A stretch of DNA of 64,000 bases from positions 6,386,001 to 6,450,000 of the forward strand of contig NZ_CP119520.1 in the NCBI RefSeq assembly GCF_029223865.1, given 5' to 3'. The notes beneath the pieces were generated by a model. It was not told the DNA's origin. It worked only from the letters and a program-made list of their open reading frames with translations, and ran no database searches. Source of the DNA: Telluria mixta (GTDB lineage Bacteria; Pseudomonadota; Gammaproteobacteria; Burkholderiales; Burkholderiaceae_D). How positions within the stretch are numbered: position 1 is the stretch's first letter; every line of letters starts with the position of its first letter. The position numbers were made by a program, and so were the translations under genes. Positions 30,205-39,667 of this stretch are shown here, one piece after another.

Positions 30205-31719
30205 CTATTTTTGAGGTGTCGCGACGACGGTCACCACCGACATGGGTCGCGAATGCACGGTCAACCTGGCGGCGCACGAAGCGGGTTTCGACGTCGCGAG
30301 GCTGTCGTTTGCCTGCGTAATAAAGGTTTTGCACGTCAATTTGCCGCGTTTCGTATCCGGCAGCCGGATGTCCAGAATCCGCGATACGATCCCCGGATTG
30401 ACTGCCACGATGACGACTTCATTCGTCTCGGGATTTTCAGCCACCAATGCATCCGGGTGATCGGATTTCAGGAAGCGATATCCCGGCCTGATGAATCTCG
30501 TGAAATTGGCAAACGCCCAGAATTTCTTCGTAATCTGATATTCCGGCCGCTCCAGGTTTGAAAAATCAGCCTTGATCAATCCCCAATTCGAGCTGTTCTT
30601 CGGATCGGAAGACCTGTTTTCGATGGCTTGCCACAGCACCCACGCGCGGGGATTCATGCTGTTAATGTCGGTAACGATCTGCTGAGCCAGTGCGATGGCT
30701 GGACGCATGTCATTGATGTCTTCACGCACATTGCTGGGCGAGAGGTCGACTTCCGACATCCATAACCGTTTGCCAGAAGTTTCCGCGATATCCCGGACCC
30801 CGCTTTTTGCTATCCATTCGTAGGTGTGGACGTTGATTTGGCGGATAACAGCTTTCGCATCGGCCGACAGACCAGCCCAATCGACGAAAAAGGTCTGAGG
30901 ATTGGTCTCGTCCGGTCCGGCTATCTCCGTCGTCATGCCCTGTTGTTTCAATACCTGCGCCAACGCCACGAACATGCGCGACTGCCCTTCGGGCGACCAA
31001 TGCGCGCCCTCTTGCTTGTTCGTGGAAAACCAATAAGGCGTATTGGGCTCGTTGATCGGAGAGAGTGTCCTGAATCGAATGCCATGCCGCCGCTCGAGCT
31101 CCGCCGTGACTCGCGCCAGATACCTCGCAAATTGGGTTTCGAATCCCGGAAGAAGGTTATCCTCCAACCCGTTGACGTTACCGGAGACCAGCCCGCTGCG
31201 GGTCATGAAATAGGGAGGGGAGTTCGAAAACGCTTCCAGGATCAAATCGCGCGGCGCTACCCGCGTCTTGATTGCATCGAGCCACCAGCGCTGCCCCGCA
31301 TCCGCGGACCAGTCCCAGGCATCGTCGGCATCCGGGTTCCACCCATCTGCGCCCGGCTTGCGCCAGAATCCGGGAACATCCCCGCCGGGGCGCAGATACG
31401 GCGGCGTGTCCGGCGCATTGCCGCCACCGATGTTGTAACGCGCGATATTCAGCGCAAGACCTTCCGGCCCATAGAGCAAATCGGCCAATTGCGTCCGATG
31501 TGGCTCGGCGAATCGCCCGCTCACATGGGCAAACCAGGCAAGCGCGGTTCCCCATCCTTCAAACGGCGGACCCGGATGCCGCCAGTCGACCTTCACAGCG
31601 GCGGAGACACCCGGCGACTTGTCGTTATTGTTGTCGGCACGGGCACCGCTTGCCAGGACACACAATCCGATGACAACCACACACCTTGACGACATGATCC
31701 GCAGTGAACGAGCGATCAT
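30205..31719 (-). CDS. Exported glycoside hydrolase family 30 enzyme (endo-beta-1,6-galactanase-like)
   Basis: The 504-residue protein starts at 31719, immediately after the halogenase stop, with GGAG placed 9 bases upstream inside that gene; M9 is an alternative. A signal peptide (SSRCVVVIGLCVLASG) ends near ARA. The GH30 barrel is marked by PPFEGWGTALAWFAHVSG, LALNIARYNIGGGNAPD and FSNSPPYFM. The acid/base is E224 in LSPINEPNTPYW and the nucleophile E323 in LWMSEVDLS. A beta-sandwich side domain closes the protein. The opening motif is typical of GH30 endo-beta-1,6-galactanases, suggesting arabinogalactan-type substrates, but related specificities are possible. It is last in the TonB receptor-halogenase operon. 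Confidence 0.85.
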   Translation of the reverse strand: MIARSLRIMSSRCVVVIGLCVLASGARADNNNDKSPGVSAAVKVDWRHPGPPFEGWGTALAWFAHVSGRFAEPHRTQLADLLYGPEGLALNIARYNIGGGNAPDTPPYLRPGGDVPGFWRKPGADGWNPDADDAWDWSADAGQRWWLDAIKTRVAPRDLILEAFSNSPPYFMTRSGLVSGNVNGLEDNLLPGFETQFARYLARVTAELERRHGIRFRTLSPINEPNTPYWFSTNKQEGAHWSPEGQSRMFVALAQVLKQQGMTTEIAGPDETNPQTFFVDWAGLSADAKAVIRQINVHTYEWIAKSGVRDIAETSGKRLWMSEVDLSPSNVREDINDMRPAIALAQQIVTDINSMNPRAWVLWQAIENRSSDPKNSSNWGLIKADFSNLERPEYQITKKFWAFANFTRFIRPGYRFLKSDHPDALVAENPETNEVVIVAVNPGIVSRILDIRLPDTKRGKLTCKTFITQANDSLATSKPASCAARLTVHSRPMSVVTVVATPQK

Positions 31720-33240
31720 TCAGCGATTCTCCATGACCGAGGTCAGCTTCTTTTCCTTGATGTAGGCGGCATGATCCGGAAGCCTCGACACGATTTTTTT
31801 AAAGTTGCGCTCAAGATTGTTGTACGCATTCGCGAGGACGGCGTCGTCTTGCAGGGCCATGGTCGGCATATACGTTTTTGGTTGAATCCCCTGCCCCAAC
31901 AGGACGGCGTGCCAGGACGTGCTCTGGAACAGTTCTTCAGCAGCGAGGTTCAGCTGTCCACGCTCACGGAACAGCTCAATACGTTCCTGGAGGCTGTCCG
32001 GAATCCGCATGGCTTTCACGTAGCGCCATAATGCCGAGTCGTCGCGCTCGGTGGCGTGATAATGCAGGATGAGGAAGTCCCTGACGTTTTCGATTTCCCG
32101 GACCGCTTCCTTATTGAAAGCCTGTGCGCACACCGGAGAAAACCCGGTATCCGGGAAGTACCTGATGAGCCGCTGGATGCTGGATTGAATAAAGTAAATG
32201 CTGGTCGACTCCAGCGGCTCGAGAAACCCGCTGGCAAGCCCGATGGCCACCACGTTCTTGTACCAGGGCGTCTTGCGCCGTCCTGCCGTGAACTTGATGC
32301 GGTTGATCGGCGCGAGTGGCTCCCCCTCCAGTCCATCCAGCAGACACCGCTCTGCCGCCTCATCCGAGGTAAATTCGCTCGAATACACCACACCGTTACC
32401 CACGCGATGTTGCAAAGGTATCCGCCACTGCCACCCAAAAGGCCTGGCCGTGGAAATCGTATAGGGCGTCAGAGCCAGCCTTTGTTCACAAGGCACTGCA
32501 CAGGCGCGATTCATCGGCAGCCAGCGTGACCAGTCTTCATAGTCGACACCCAGTTCCTGCCCGAGAAGCATGGCCCGCTGTCCGGAGCAATCGATGAACA
32601 AGTCACCCGACACAAGCTCGCCCGACTTGAGTTTCAGACCCCTGATGTGTCCATTTTCAGAGTCGTGTTCCGCCGTCAGCATGTCGCCGATCTTGTGCGA
32701 CACGCCGCGCGCGATGCAGACGCCCTTCAAATAGGTTGCATAGCGGCCGGCGTCGAAGTGATAGGCCGACTGGAGGTGCTGCAGTGGATCGCCCGGCCGT
32801 TCGGACGCGGGCGCGAATACGTTGTTTCGCGCTGCCAACGTACATAGCGAGAATTCGGAGAAGTCGGCAACCTGCCCCTTCTCCTTCAAACGCAGCCAGT
32901 ACTGGAAGAAGTAGCCGATGTCGCGTTCCACCCCATACGCGCCGAACGGGTGGAAATACGTCGAACGTTCATTCAGCCATCCACGGAATTCGATACCGAG
33001 TTTGAAGGTCGCACCGGTGGCGCGTATGAACTCCGCTTCATCGATACCGATCATGTCGTGAAACGTGCGGATCGGCGGAATCGTCGCTTCTCCGACGCCG
33101 ACCGTGCCGATGGCGTCGGACTCGACCAGGACGATCTCGACGGCCTGACCGAACGTGTGGGACAACGCGGCCGCCGTCATCCATCCGGCGGTGCCGCCGC
33201 CGAGAATGACGACTTTATGAATCCATTTATCCTTGACCAT
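31720..33240 (-). CDS. Tryptophan-halogenase-like flavoprotein
   Basis: The start at 33240 (MVKDKWIHKVVILGGGTAGW) follows AAGGGGAT and gives 506 residues; a 20-residue upstream extension lacks a site. FAD-binding GGGTAG is at residues 14-19. The PrnA-type catalytic Lys corresponds to K80 in ATGATFKLGIEF, the flavin-halogenase motif WQWRIP is at 270-275, and the Glu of FLEPLESTSIYF is kept. All residues for FADH2-dependent halogenation are therefore present. In Caulobacter- and Xanthomonas-type carbohydrate loci such genes very often sit beside TonB receptors, as here, and their true substrate is usually unknown. A flavin reductase is not encoded nearby. Confidence 0.88.
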   Translation of the reverse strand: MVKDKWIHKVVILGGGTAGWMTAAALSHTFGQAVEIVLVESDAIGTVGVGEATIPPIRTFHDMIGIDEAEFIRATGATFKLGIEFRGWLNERSTYFHPFGAYGVERDIGYFFQYWLRLKEKGQVADFSEFSLCTLAARNNVFAPASERPGDPLQHLQSAYHFDAGRYATYLKGVCIARGVSHKIGDMLTAEHDSENGHIRGLKLKSGELVSGDLFIDCSGQRAMLLGQELGVDYEDWSRWLPMNRACAVPCEQRLALTPYTISTARPFGWQWRIPLQHRVGNGVVYSSEFTSDEAAERCLLDGLEGEPLAPINRIKFTAGRRKTPWYKNVVAIGLASGFLEPLESTSIYFIQSSIQRLIRYFPDTGFSPVCAQAFNKEAVREIENVRDFLILHYHATERDDSALWRYVKAMRIPDSLQERIELFRERGQLNLAAEELFQSTSWHAVLLGQGIQPKTYMPTMALQDDAVLANAYNNLERNFKKIVSRLPDHAAYIKEKKLTSVMENR

Positions 33241-33307
33241 CCTATCCCCTTGAAGGCTGAAAAAACGCGCCGGGGAAAGACCCGCGGCGCGTTCGCTCAT
33301 GTCGGTG

Positions 33308-36166
33308 CTAGAAGCTTGCTTTCAGGGAGACACTATAACGGCGGTCGTTAAGTTGCCACAACAAACCGCCCGAGGGGCGCTCGACATACGTGTGGTACAT
33401 CGAGTTCCTCAGATTCACGGCGTCCGCCGACAGTGTGAAGATCTTGTTGATCTGATAGCTCAACGACGCATCGAGCGACGAATACGGGGCTGCGTACTGG
33501 TTTGCGCCAAACACACCACTGCCGTTGATCTGGTCAAGGTAAGAGGAACGCCAGTTGTACGCCAGACGCGCCTGTAACGGTCCCTTTTCATAGAGGCCGA
33601 TCAGGTTGTAGCTATTCTTGGACAACTTCGGCAAGGGAATAAGCGTCCCGGGCTTGAGCTCGACGCTCGAGTCCACATAGGTATAGTTGGCCTGTATGCC
33701 GAATCCCTTGAATGGGTCGGGAAGGAAATCGAAGAACTGGGTAAAGCCGGCTTCGATGCCTTTTACGGTGCCCTTGCCGAGATTGATGCTGGTTCCGATG
33801 TCGTAGATGACGCCACCGAAGTTCATCGGTTCGGTGCCGCCGGCCAGGTAACCGCTGATATCCTTCTTGAACAAACCGACGAACGCCATATTCGACGTTC
33901 CCCAATAGTCTTCCAACGTCAAGTCGTAGGAAGTCGCAGTCATCGGCTTCAGGTACGGATTACCGGAACTGCCCGTCGGGCGTCCGTTGGCGTCGTACTG
34001 CGAAGGGATGTTCGGATTCAACTGAACATGGGCGGCCATGTCGGTAAAGTTTGGCCGCGTCATCGTCTTGCTGTAGCCAAACCGGACCTGCACGTCCTCG
34101 TTCAGGTGCAGGCGTGTATTGAGGCTGGGGAGGAAATTCTTGTAGCTGTTATTGAGCGTGGCAGCGCGCGATCCGGTGCTGTCCTGCACATAGCCGATCG
34201 ACGTCTGATCGGTCTTCACGACGCGAATACCGGCGGTACCGTCGAGGTCGTAACCGAATACGCTCGTACCGAAGTCACCCGTGACAAAGAAGGACCGCGT
34301 CTTTTCCCGTTGCTCGTTGATATCCCCGGGACGGAACGTGGTATCGAACGTATACGTATTGGGCTTCCCGGCGAATAACTCCGCATAAGTCGCAACGGTA
34401 CGATCGAGAACGCTCGAGTTGGGATTGGCGTACTCCGGGAACACTGCAACAGGCCAGCCAATACCCGGCTGCATGAAATTGCTGGCAGGCCCGGCGTAGG
34501 CGAGACCTGGGTGTTGCGCAACCGGAATAAGCGGGCATGCTCCCCAGCTGGGGTTGGTGCCCGTGTCGTTGCACACGCCGGTGTTGTTCCAGTTACCCCG
34601 CAACAGCACCTTGGTATCGGCTGCCCGGATGCCGACGTGCAGTTTGGTAAAGAAGCTGTCGCCCCCGAGGTCGTAGTCGAAATCCTGGCTGAGCGCCGAC
34701 ATGTTCAGCTTATGGCGGTCGACAGCATTGGCGAGCCACTCGTAATACCAATTCTTCGGATTGCCGAAATAGGCATACGGATTGCCCGGATTGGCCGGAT
34801 CGACGATCGAAAATGTCGGGATCCTGCCGCGCACATCGAAGGCCAGATTCAGGTTGGGAATATTGGCGACGCTTCTGCTTTCATTATCGTACAGCTTGAT
34901 CGAGTCGCCATTGCGGTCGGCGTCGTAGCTGGCACGTTCATACGCGAAGTCGGTCTTCGACCTGAGCCTGTCCGAGATGCGCCACTTGAGGTTCACGGCG
35001 GACAGGTTCGTGCGATTGCGAACATCCTGGTCGAAGCGGGACGACGAAAAAATCTGCGGCGACAATACGCCGCTCGTAGCGCTGCCATCCGCTGCCCAGG
35101 TCCATGTGGAACCCGCTGCTGCGCGCGGGTCGCTGTTCTTGTCGTCGCCGTAGATGTATTCTCCGCGACGGATGAACGTGTAGTTCGAATAGAGATTTTG
35201 TGCCGTGAGGAGAACGTCGTTGTTCACCTGCCACTGGTAGGCGAGCGCCAGGCCCTGGCGCTTGCGCTCACCCGAGTCCTGGTACATCTCGAAGGATGTC
35301 GGCACATAGAGTTCGGAGAGAGACCCCTTGTTGGGCATCGAATTGTAGGCCGCGACCTTGGCCGCCGAGGGCGCCTGCGCCGGGTCGGTCGCACATTTGC
35401 CAACCGTGGCCGTCAGGCAGTGCTGCTGCTGTTGAAGAACGGCGTCCTGGCGATAATAGGTCTTGCTCGCCGTTGCATTGACCAGGAAGCCCATGCGGCC
35501 AAAGTCCGTCTTGAACTGGCGGCTCAACAGTCCCGAACCCGACGGCGAATACTTGCGAATCCGGTCGTAGTAATTGGACTTGAGCGTAATGACGTTGACG
35601 TCTTCTTTTGAGTCGAATGGCAGTCGCGTGCGAATGTTGACCACGCCGCCGACACCGCCTTCGATCAGGTTGGACGCCGCATTCTTGTAGACGTCGACGC
35701 CGGCCATGAGTTCGGACGGGAGCCCTTCCAGGTCCGGCGCCCGGCCACCGTTGGCCGTAAAAAAGTCGCGTCCGTCGATCAGGTTGCGAACCTGCGTGAT
35801 GCCGCGGATCGTGATCGCGGGCTCGGTGCGATGGTCGTAATCGGTGCCACCCTCGCCATAGCGGCGCTGGATCTGGACGCCTGCGACCCGCTGCAGCGAC
35901 TCGACGGTACTCACGTCCGGCAGCTTGCCGATATCGGTTGCCTGGATCGAGTCGACGATCTGGTTGGCGTCCTGCTTGAGATCGCGCGCCGACTTCAACG
36001 CCGCCCGCTGACCGGTGACGATCACGGTGCTCGGGGCGGTCGCGTCTCCGCTGGCACTCGCCGTGCCCGTGTCCTGCGCATGCGCGGCAATGGGCCCTGC
36101 CACGAGCAGCGCGCAGGCTTGGGCCACCATCGTCTTTCTAATCGTTTTTACATTTCCGTTTCGCAC
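33308..36166 (-). CDS. TonB-dependent receptor, Caulobacter/Xanthomonas carbohydrate type
   Basis: The GTG start at 36166 follows AAGGAG by 9 bases and gives 952 residues. A signal peptide (MVAQACALLVAGPIAAHAQD) is followed by a TonB-box-like STVIVTGQR. The plug domain includes DIGKLPDVSTVESLQRVAGV, ITIRGITQVRNLIDGRDFF and LIEGGVGGVVNIRTRLPFDS. The barrel ends in SVSLKASF, with the terminal Phe needed for outer-membrane insertion. Length and motifs fit the large TonB receptors of Caulobacter and Xanthomonas that import oligosaccharides. The downstream GH30 gene supports a plant-type galactan oligosaccharide ligand. Confidence 0.92.
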   Translation of the reverse strand: MRNGNVKTIRKTMVAQACALLVAGPIAAHAQDTGTASASGDATAPSTVIVTGQRAALKSARDLKQDANQIVDSIQATDIGKLPDVSTVESLQRVAGVQIQRRYGEGGTDYDHRTEPAITIRGITQVRNLIDGRDFFTANGGRAPDLEGLPSELMAGVDVYKNAASNLIEGGVGGVVNIRTRLPFDSKEDVNVITLKSNYYDRIRKYSPSGSGLLSRQFKTDFGRMGFLVNATASKTYYRQDAVLQQQQHCLTATVGKCATDPAQAPSAAKVAAYNSMPNKGSLSELYVPTSFEMYQDSGERKRQGLALAYQWQVNNDVLLTAQNLYSNYTFIRRGEYIYGDDKNSDPRAAAGSTWTWAADGSATSGVLSPQIFSSSRFDQDVRNRTNLSAVNLKWRISDRLRSKTDFAYERASYDADRNGDSIKLYDNESRSVANIPNLNLAFDVRGRIPTFSIVDPANPGNPYAYFGNPKNWYYEWLANAVDRHKLNMSALSQDFDYDLGGDSFFTKLHVGIRAADTKVLLRGNWNNTGVCNDTGTNPSWGACPLIPVAQHPGLAYAGPASNFMQPGIGWPVAVFPEYANPNSSVLDRTVATYAELFAGKPNTYTFDTTFRPGDINEQREKTRSFFVTGDFGTSVFGYDLDGTAGIRVVKTDQTSIGYVQDSTGSRAATLNNSYKNFLPSLNTRLHLNEDVQVRFGYSKTMTRPNFTDMAAHVQLNPNIPSQYDANGRPTGSSGNPYLKPMTATSYDLTLEDYWGTSNMAFVGLFKKDISGYLAGGTEPMNFGGVIYDIGTSINLGKGTVKGIEAGFTQFFDFLPDPFKGFGIQANYTYVDSSVELKPGTLIPLPKLSKNSYNLIGLYEKGPLQARLAYNWRSSYLDQINGSGVFGANQYAAPYSSLDASLSYQINKIFTLSADAVNLRNSMYHTYVERPSGGLLWQLNDRRYSVSLKASF

Positions 36167-36231
36167 AGCAAATATCTCCTTATAGTAATTTTTGGGTATC
36201 GCTCTCGTATGCTGCCGGCTCGATATGGATC

Positions 36232-36253
36232 ACATTCCAGCCGGCGGGAATGT
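36232..36253 (-). promoter_or_regulatory. 22-bp near-perfect palindrome in the TonB receptor leader
   Basis: ACATTCC and GGAATGT flank an inner GCC/GGC; 10 of 11 base pairs are symmetric. It lies about 47 bases downstream of the predicted transcription start and 66 bases before the GTG. It could be a second operator or an RNA hairpin in the roughly 134-base leader. Confidence 0.45.
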
Positions 36254-36287
36254 CGCTTGAGTCATCGCAGTGGTTGTGTGGAACGGC

Positions 36288-36303
36288 GCGACAACGTTAT
36301 CGC
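36288..36303 (-). promoter_or_regulatory. LacI-family-type operator at the transcription start of the TonB receptor operon
   Basis: GCGATAACGTTGTCGC has 7 of 8 symmetric pairs around a central CG, with the AACGTT core common to LacI/GalR-family operators. It begins 3 bases after the -10 hexamer, so a bound repressor would cover the start point. No LacI-type gene is in the window. Confidence 0.55.
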
Positions 36304-36306
36304 ATA

Positions 36307-36335
36307 AATACAATGTTACGAGAAAAGATTGCCAA
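36307..36335 (-). promoter_or_regulatory. Sigma-70-like promoter of the TonB receptor-halogenase-GH30 operon
   Basis: On the minus strand TTGGCA (5/6) and TGTATT (4/6) are separated by exactly 17 bases. Transcription would start near 36300, inside the palindromic operator, leaving a leader of about 134 bases. Confidence 0.55.
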
Positions 36336-36412
36336 CAATCCTATGCGGATTTTGTATGGTGGTATAACGTTTGCGGATAGATTCGGAGATGCGTACAGCC
36401 CGGCGTCGAGTG

Positions 36413-38596
36413 TCAGAACTTCATTTCGAGCGTCGCGCGCACGCTGCGGTACAGCGGCGTGATGGTGCGCGTCGACTGCGTGCCGTTGCCGGCCAGGACG
36501 TAGCTGCTTTCGCTGATGTAGTCCTGCGCGAGCAGGTTCGACGTGGCGACGCGCAGTTGCAGCTTCGGGTCGAATTTCCACAACGCGTACAGGTCGAGGT
36601 CGCGGCGCACGGACTGGTAGCTGATCTGGTTCGCCGACACGCGCACCTGGCCGCCGTTCTTGAATACGTACGAGCCGCCTACCGTCAGCGGTCCACGCTT
36701 GTAGTCCGCGCCCAGGGTGGCGGAGAACGGCGTCTGCGCGTCCAGGCGGTTGTTCGGACCCGGCACGGAATCGACGGTCGACCAGTTGCGCGACAGGCTC
36801 GCGCGCAGGTCCAGCGCCTCTTTCGTGTCGATCAGCGCCTTCAGCGGGAATTTCGCTTCCAGTTCCAGGCCGTGCGTGCGCGCCTGGCCGGCGTTGGACG
36901 GCATCGACACCCAGCGCGTGCCATCGAACAGCACCTGATTGCGCGTGTAGCCGTCGATGCGCCGGCTCGATACGCTCGCCGACAGCAGCGCGCCCTCGGC
37001 CCAGTAATGCTCGTACGACGCGTCGATGCCCAGCGCCAGCTCCGGCTGCAGGTTCGGGTTGCCGATGAAGTCCGGTTCCGTCTGGCTATTGTTGACGGAC
37101 GTGAAGCGGTGCGGAATAAGGCTCTGCAAGCCCGGCGCCTTATAGGTGCGCGTGACGGCCAGGCGGACCTGGTCGCCCTTCGTGTCCGGCAGCTTGTACA
37201 GGGTCTGCATCAGCGGGCTCCACACGGTCGAGCGCGAATGGGCCGTCGCGAACGTGTTGCCTTCGGTTCTCGTCTGGATGCCTTCCCAGCGCGCGCCCAG
37301 GTACACGGACCAGCGCGGCGTCACGTTCCACTCGTCCTGCGTGTAGACGGCCAGGCGGGCGACGTGGGCATTGTAGACTTCGTCCCCGCCGGGCAGCGCG
37401 ACGTCGGGCCGGAAGTAGTCGCGGTCGCGGCGGGCGTCGTCGCGCGTCGAATAGCCGCCGTCCCAGCCGAAGGCGAGCGCGTGGCCTTCCCAGCTGGCGC
37501 TCGTGTATTTGCCCATCGAGCTGATGCCGCGGTCCGTGCCGGCCGAAAAGATCACTTCGTGCAGCGCCGGCGACGCCGGGTTGCCGCTGCCGGTGCGGTA
37601 GGTCGCGTTGGCGAGGGCGCCGTACAGGCCGCTGAGCTTGGCGTCCAGCTTGCCGCCGCCCGCGAACTTGTGCACCCAGTTCAGCTCTTCGCGGAAGAAG
37701 CGGTTGTCGTTGCTCATCGTCTGGTCCAGCGCCGGGTACGCGGGCAGCGGGCCGAGCCGGGTGGCGAGGCGTCCCTCGGACGCGTTCTGGAACCGGTTGA
37801 TGTTGAAGAACGTCTGCGATGTCAGGGTATCGCCGTTGTCGAAGCTCCAGTTCAGGCGGGGGCCCAGGTTGAAGGCCGTGAACCGGGCGGCGTCGGACTG
37901 GTGGCCCAGACGCAGGCCGTCGAGGCGGTCGGCCGTGTCGAGATGCCGCTCGACGGTCGCCGGCTCACGCCAGAAGTGCGAGCGCGACAGGTTTGCCGAC
38001 AGCGAATACGACAGTTTGCCGATACGGTCCGACAGCTGCAGGTTGAGCGACGGGTTCGCCACATCGTGCCCATGGCCATACCCCGCCTTCAGTTCGCGCT
38101 GGGCCGTTTTGATCGTCTTCTTGAGGACGATGTTGATGGTGCCGGCGATCGACTGCGTGGAGAATTCCGCGCTGGCCGCACGCAGTACTTCGATGCGTTC
38201 GATGACGTCCGGCGCCAGCGAATCGATGGAAAAGCCGGCCGGCGCGCGCTCGCCGTTGAGCAGCACCTGCGTGTAGCCGGCGCCGAGTCCGCGCATGCGG
38301 ATTTCGCCGCCCCGTCCTCCGCCCGTCCCGCTGACGGTCACGCCCGGCACGCGCTTCAGCACGTCGAGCACGCTCGTGTCGCCGTACTTGACGATCTCGT
38401 CGTGATTGACGACGATCTTGCTGGCGGTGTCGTCGCGGCGCGGATCGTAGGCGTCGGCCGCGCCTTTCACCTCGACCTGCTGGATCTTGTCCTCTTTGGC
38501 GAGCGGCTTGGGCGCTTGCTGGGCATGAACGGCACACGAGGCGGCGATGGCGGCGGCGAGCAAGGTGAGGCGGAATGGCGTTTTCACGGTATGCAT
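36413..38596 (-). CDS. TonB-dependent outer-membrane receptor (second)
   Basis: The start at 38596 gives MHTVKTPFRLTLLAAAIAAS, a signal peptide ending at VHA, and a 727-residue protein; a start 30 bases upstream is possible. A TonB-box-like IQQVEVKGA precedes the plug (VLDVLKRVPGVTVSGTGGGR, IRMRGLGAGYTQVLLNGERA, IAGTINIVLKK). The barrel ends in RATLEMKF with the terminal Phe. It is of the siderophore/outer-membrane-barrel class rather than the 950-residue carbohydrate type. The ligand is unknown. It lies upstream on the same strand as the carbohydrate operon, 246 bp away, but that operon has its own promoter. Confidence 0.9.
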   Translation of the reverse strand: MHTVKTPFRLTLLAAAIAASCAVHAQQAPKPLAKEDKIQQVEVKGAADAYDPRRDDTASKIVVNHDEIVKYGDTSVLDVLKRVPGVTVSGTGGGRGGEIRMRGLGAGYTQVLLNGERAPAGFSIDSLAPDVIERIEVLRAASAEFSTQSIAGTINIVLKKTIKTAQRELKAGYGHGHDVANPSLNLQLSDRIGKLSYSLSANLSRSHFWREPATVERHLDTADRLDGLRLGHQSDAARFTAFNLGPRLNWSFDNGDTLTSQTFFNINRFQNASEGRLATRLGPLPAYPALDQTMSNDNRFFREELNWVHKFAGGGKLDAKLSGLYGALANATYRTGSGNPASPALHEVIFSAGTDRGISSMGKYTSASWEGHALAFGWDGGYSTRDDARRDRDYFRPDVALPGGDEVYNAHVARLAVYTQDEWNVTPRWSVYLGARWEGIQTRTEGNTFATAHSRSTVWSPLMQTLYKLPDTKGDQVRLAVTRTYKAPGLQSLIPHRFTSVNNSQTEPDFIGNPNLQPELALGIDASYEHYWAEGALLSASVSSRRIDGYTRNQVLFDGTRWVSMPSNAGQARTHGLELEAKFPLKALIDTKEALDLRASLSRNWSTVDSVPGPNNRLDAQTPFSATLGADYKRGPLTVGGSYVFKNGGQVRVSANQISYQSVRRDLDLYALWKFDPKLQLRVATSNLLAQDYISESSYVLAGNGTQSTRTITPLYRSVRATLEMKF

Positions 38597-38729
38597 GTCA
38601 GAATGGCAAAATAGACCGGCCGCCATTGTCCAACAGATCGCCGACTTATTGTTGCTCTTACGTAAATATTTTTGATATGCATTACCGGCGGCGACCCCGC
38701 CGTTTTGCCTTAGAGAACATCCGTGCCGC

Positions 38730-38735
38730 TATAAT
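38730..38735 (+). promoter_or_regulatory. -10 element of the phosphatidylserine decarboxylase gene
   Basis: A perfect TATAAT lies 26 bases before the GTG start at 38762. The best -35 (TTGCCT, 38705-38710) is 19 bases upstream, slightly long. Confidence 0.45.
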
Positions 38736-38761
38736 GGCGCGTCTTCATATCGAGGTTTACC

Positions 38762-39613
38762 GTGTCCGATCGCCTGAAAGTCCTGCCCCAGTACCTGCTG
38801 CCGAAACGGCGCCTCACGACGTTTGCCGGCCGCGTGGCCGGTGCCAATGGCGGCACGGTGACGACGCGACTGATCCGCTGGTTCGTCGCGAAGTACGGTG
38901 TGAACATGCTCGAGGCCGAGAATCCGGACATCACCAGCTATAAAAGCTTCAACGAATTCTTCACCCGCCCGCTGAAGGCCGGCGTGCGCCCGCTGGCCGA
39001 TGCCGATTTCGTCTGCCCGGTCGACGGCGCCATCAGCCAGTTCGGCGCGATCGACGACCATCACATCCTGCAGGCGAAGGGCCACCGCTTCACGACGACG
39101 GAACTGGTCGGCGGCGACGCGAACCTCGCCAGGGAGTTCCAGCACGGCTGCTTCGCCAACCTGTACCTGTCGCCGAAGGATTACCACCGCCTGCACATGC
39201 CGTGCGACGGCAAGCTGACCCGCATGATCTATGTGCCGGGCGCCCTGTTCTCCGTGAACCCGACGACGGCGCGCGGCGTGCCGAACCTGTTCGCCCGCAA
39301 CGAGCGCGTGGTATGCGTGTTCGAATCGCCGGAGTACGGCCCGTTCGTGATGGTGCTCGTGGGCGCGACGATCGTCGGCAGCATGGCCACCGTGTGGCAC
39401 GGGGTCGTGAATCCGACGCGCCTGCAGAAGGTGACGGAGTGGACGTACGCGGACCGCGACATCGTCCTGAAAAAGGGGGAAGAGATGGGGCGCTTCCTGC
39501 TCGGCTCGACGGTCGTCATGCTGTTCCGTCCCGATACGATCCGCTTCAACCCGGACTGGGCGCCGGAACGCTCCGTGCGCCTGGGCGAGATGATGGGCAA
39601 CCGGCCGGCCTGA
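38762..39613 (+). CDS. psd: Phosphatidylserine decarboxylase proenzyme
   Basis: The GTG start at 38762 has GAGG 7 bases upstream; the product has 283 residues, the normal length for the long bacterial PSD type. The self-processing site LGST (247-250) predicts cleavage before S249 to form the pyruvoyl group. Supporting motifs are PVDGAISQFG with D88, YHRLHMPCDG with H144, and FVMVLVGATIVGS. The enzyme makes phosphatidylethanolamine at the inner membrane. No pssA is adjacent. Confidence 0.95.
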   Translation: MSDRLKVLPQYLLPKRRLTTFAGRVAGANGGTVTTRLIRWFVAKYGVNMLEAENPDITSYKSFNEFFTRPLKAGVRPLADADFVCPVDGAISQFGAIDDHHILQAKGHRFTTTELVGGDANLAREFQHGCFANLYLSPKDYHRLHMPCDGKLTRMIYVPGALFSVNPTTARGVPNLFARNERVVCVFESPEYGPFVMVLVGATIVGSMATVWHGVVNPTRLQKVTEWTYADRDIVLKKGEEMGRFLLGSTVVMLFRPDTIRFNPDWAPERSVRLGEMMGNRPA

Positions 39614-39667
39614 TTGTACTGACAGGCTTTTCATGGCAGCATGGTCGCCTTTTCCAGGAGGCAAACC

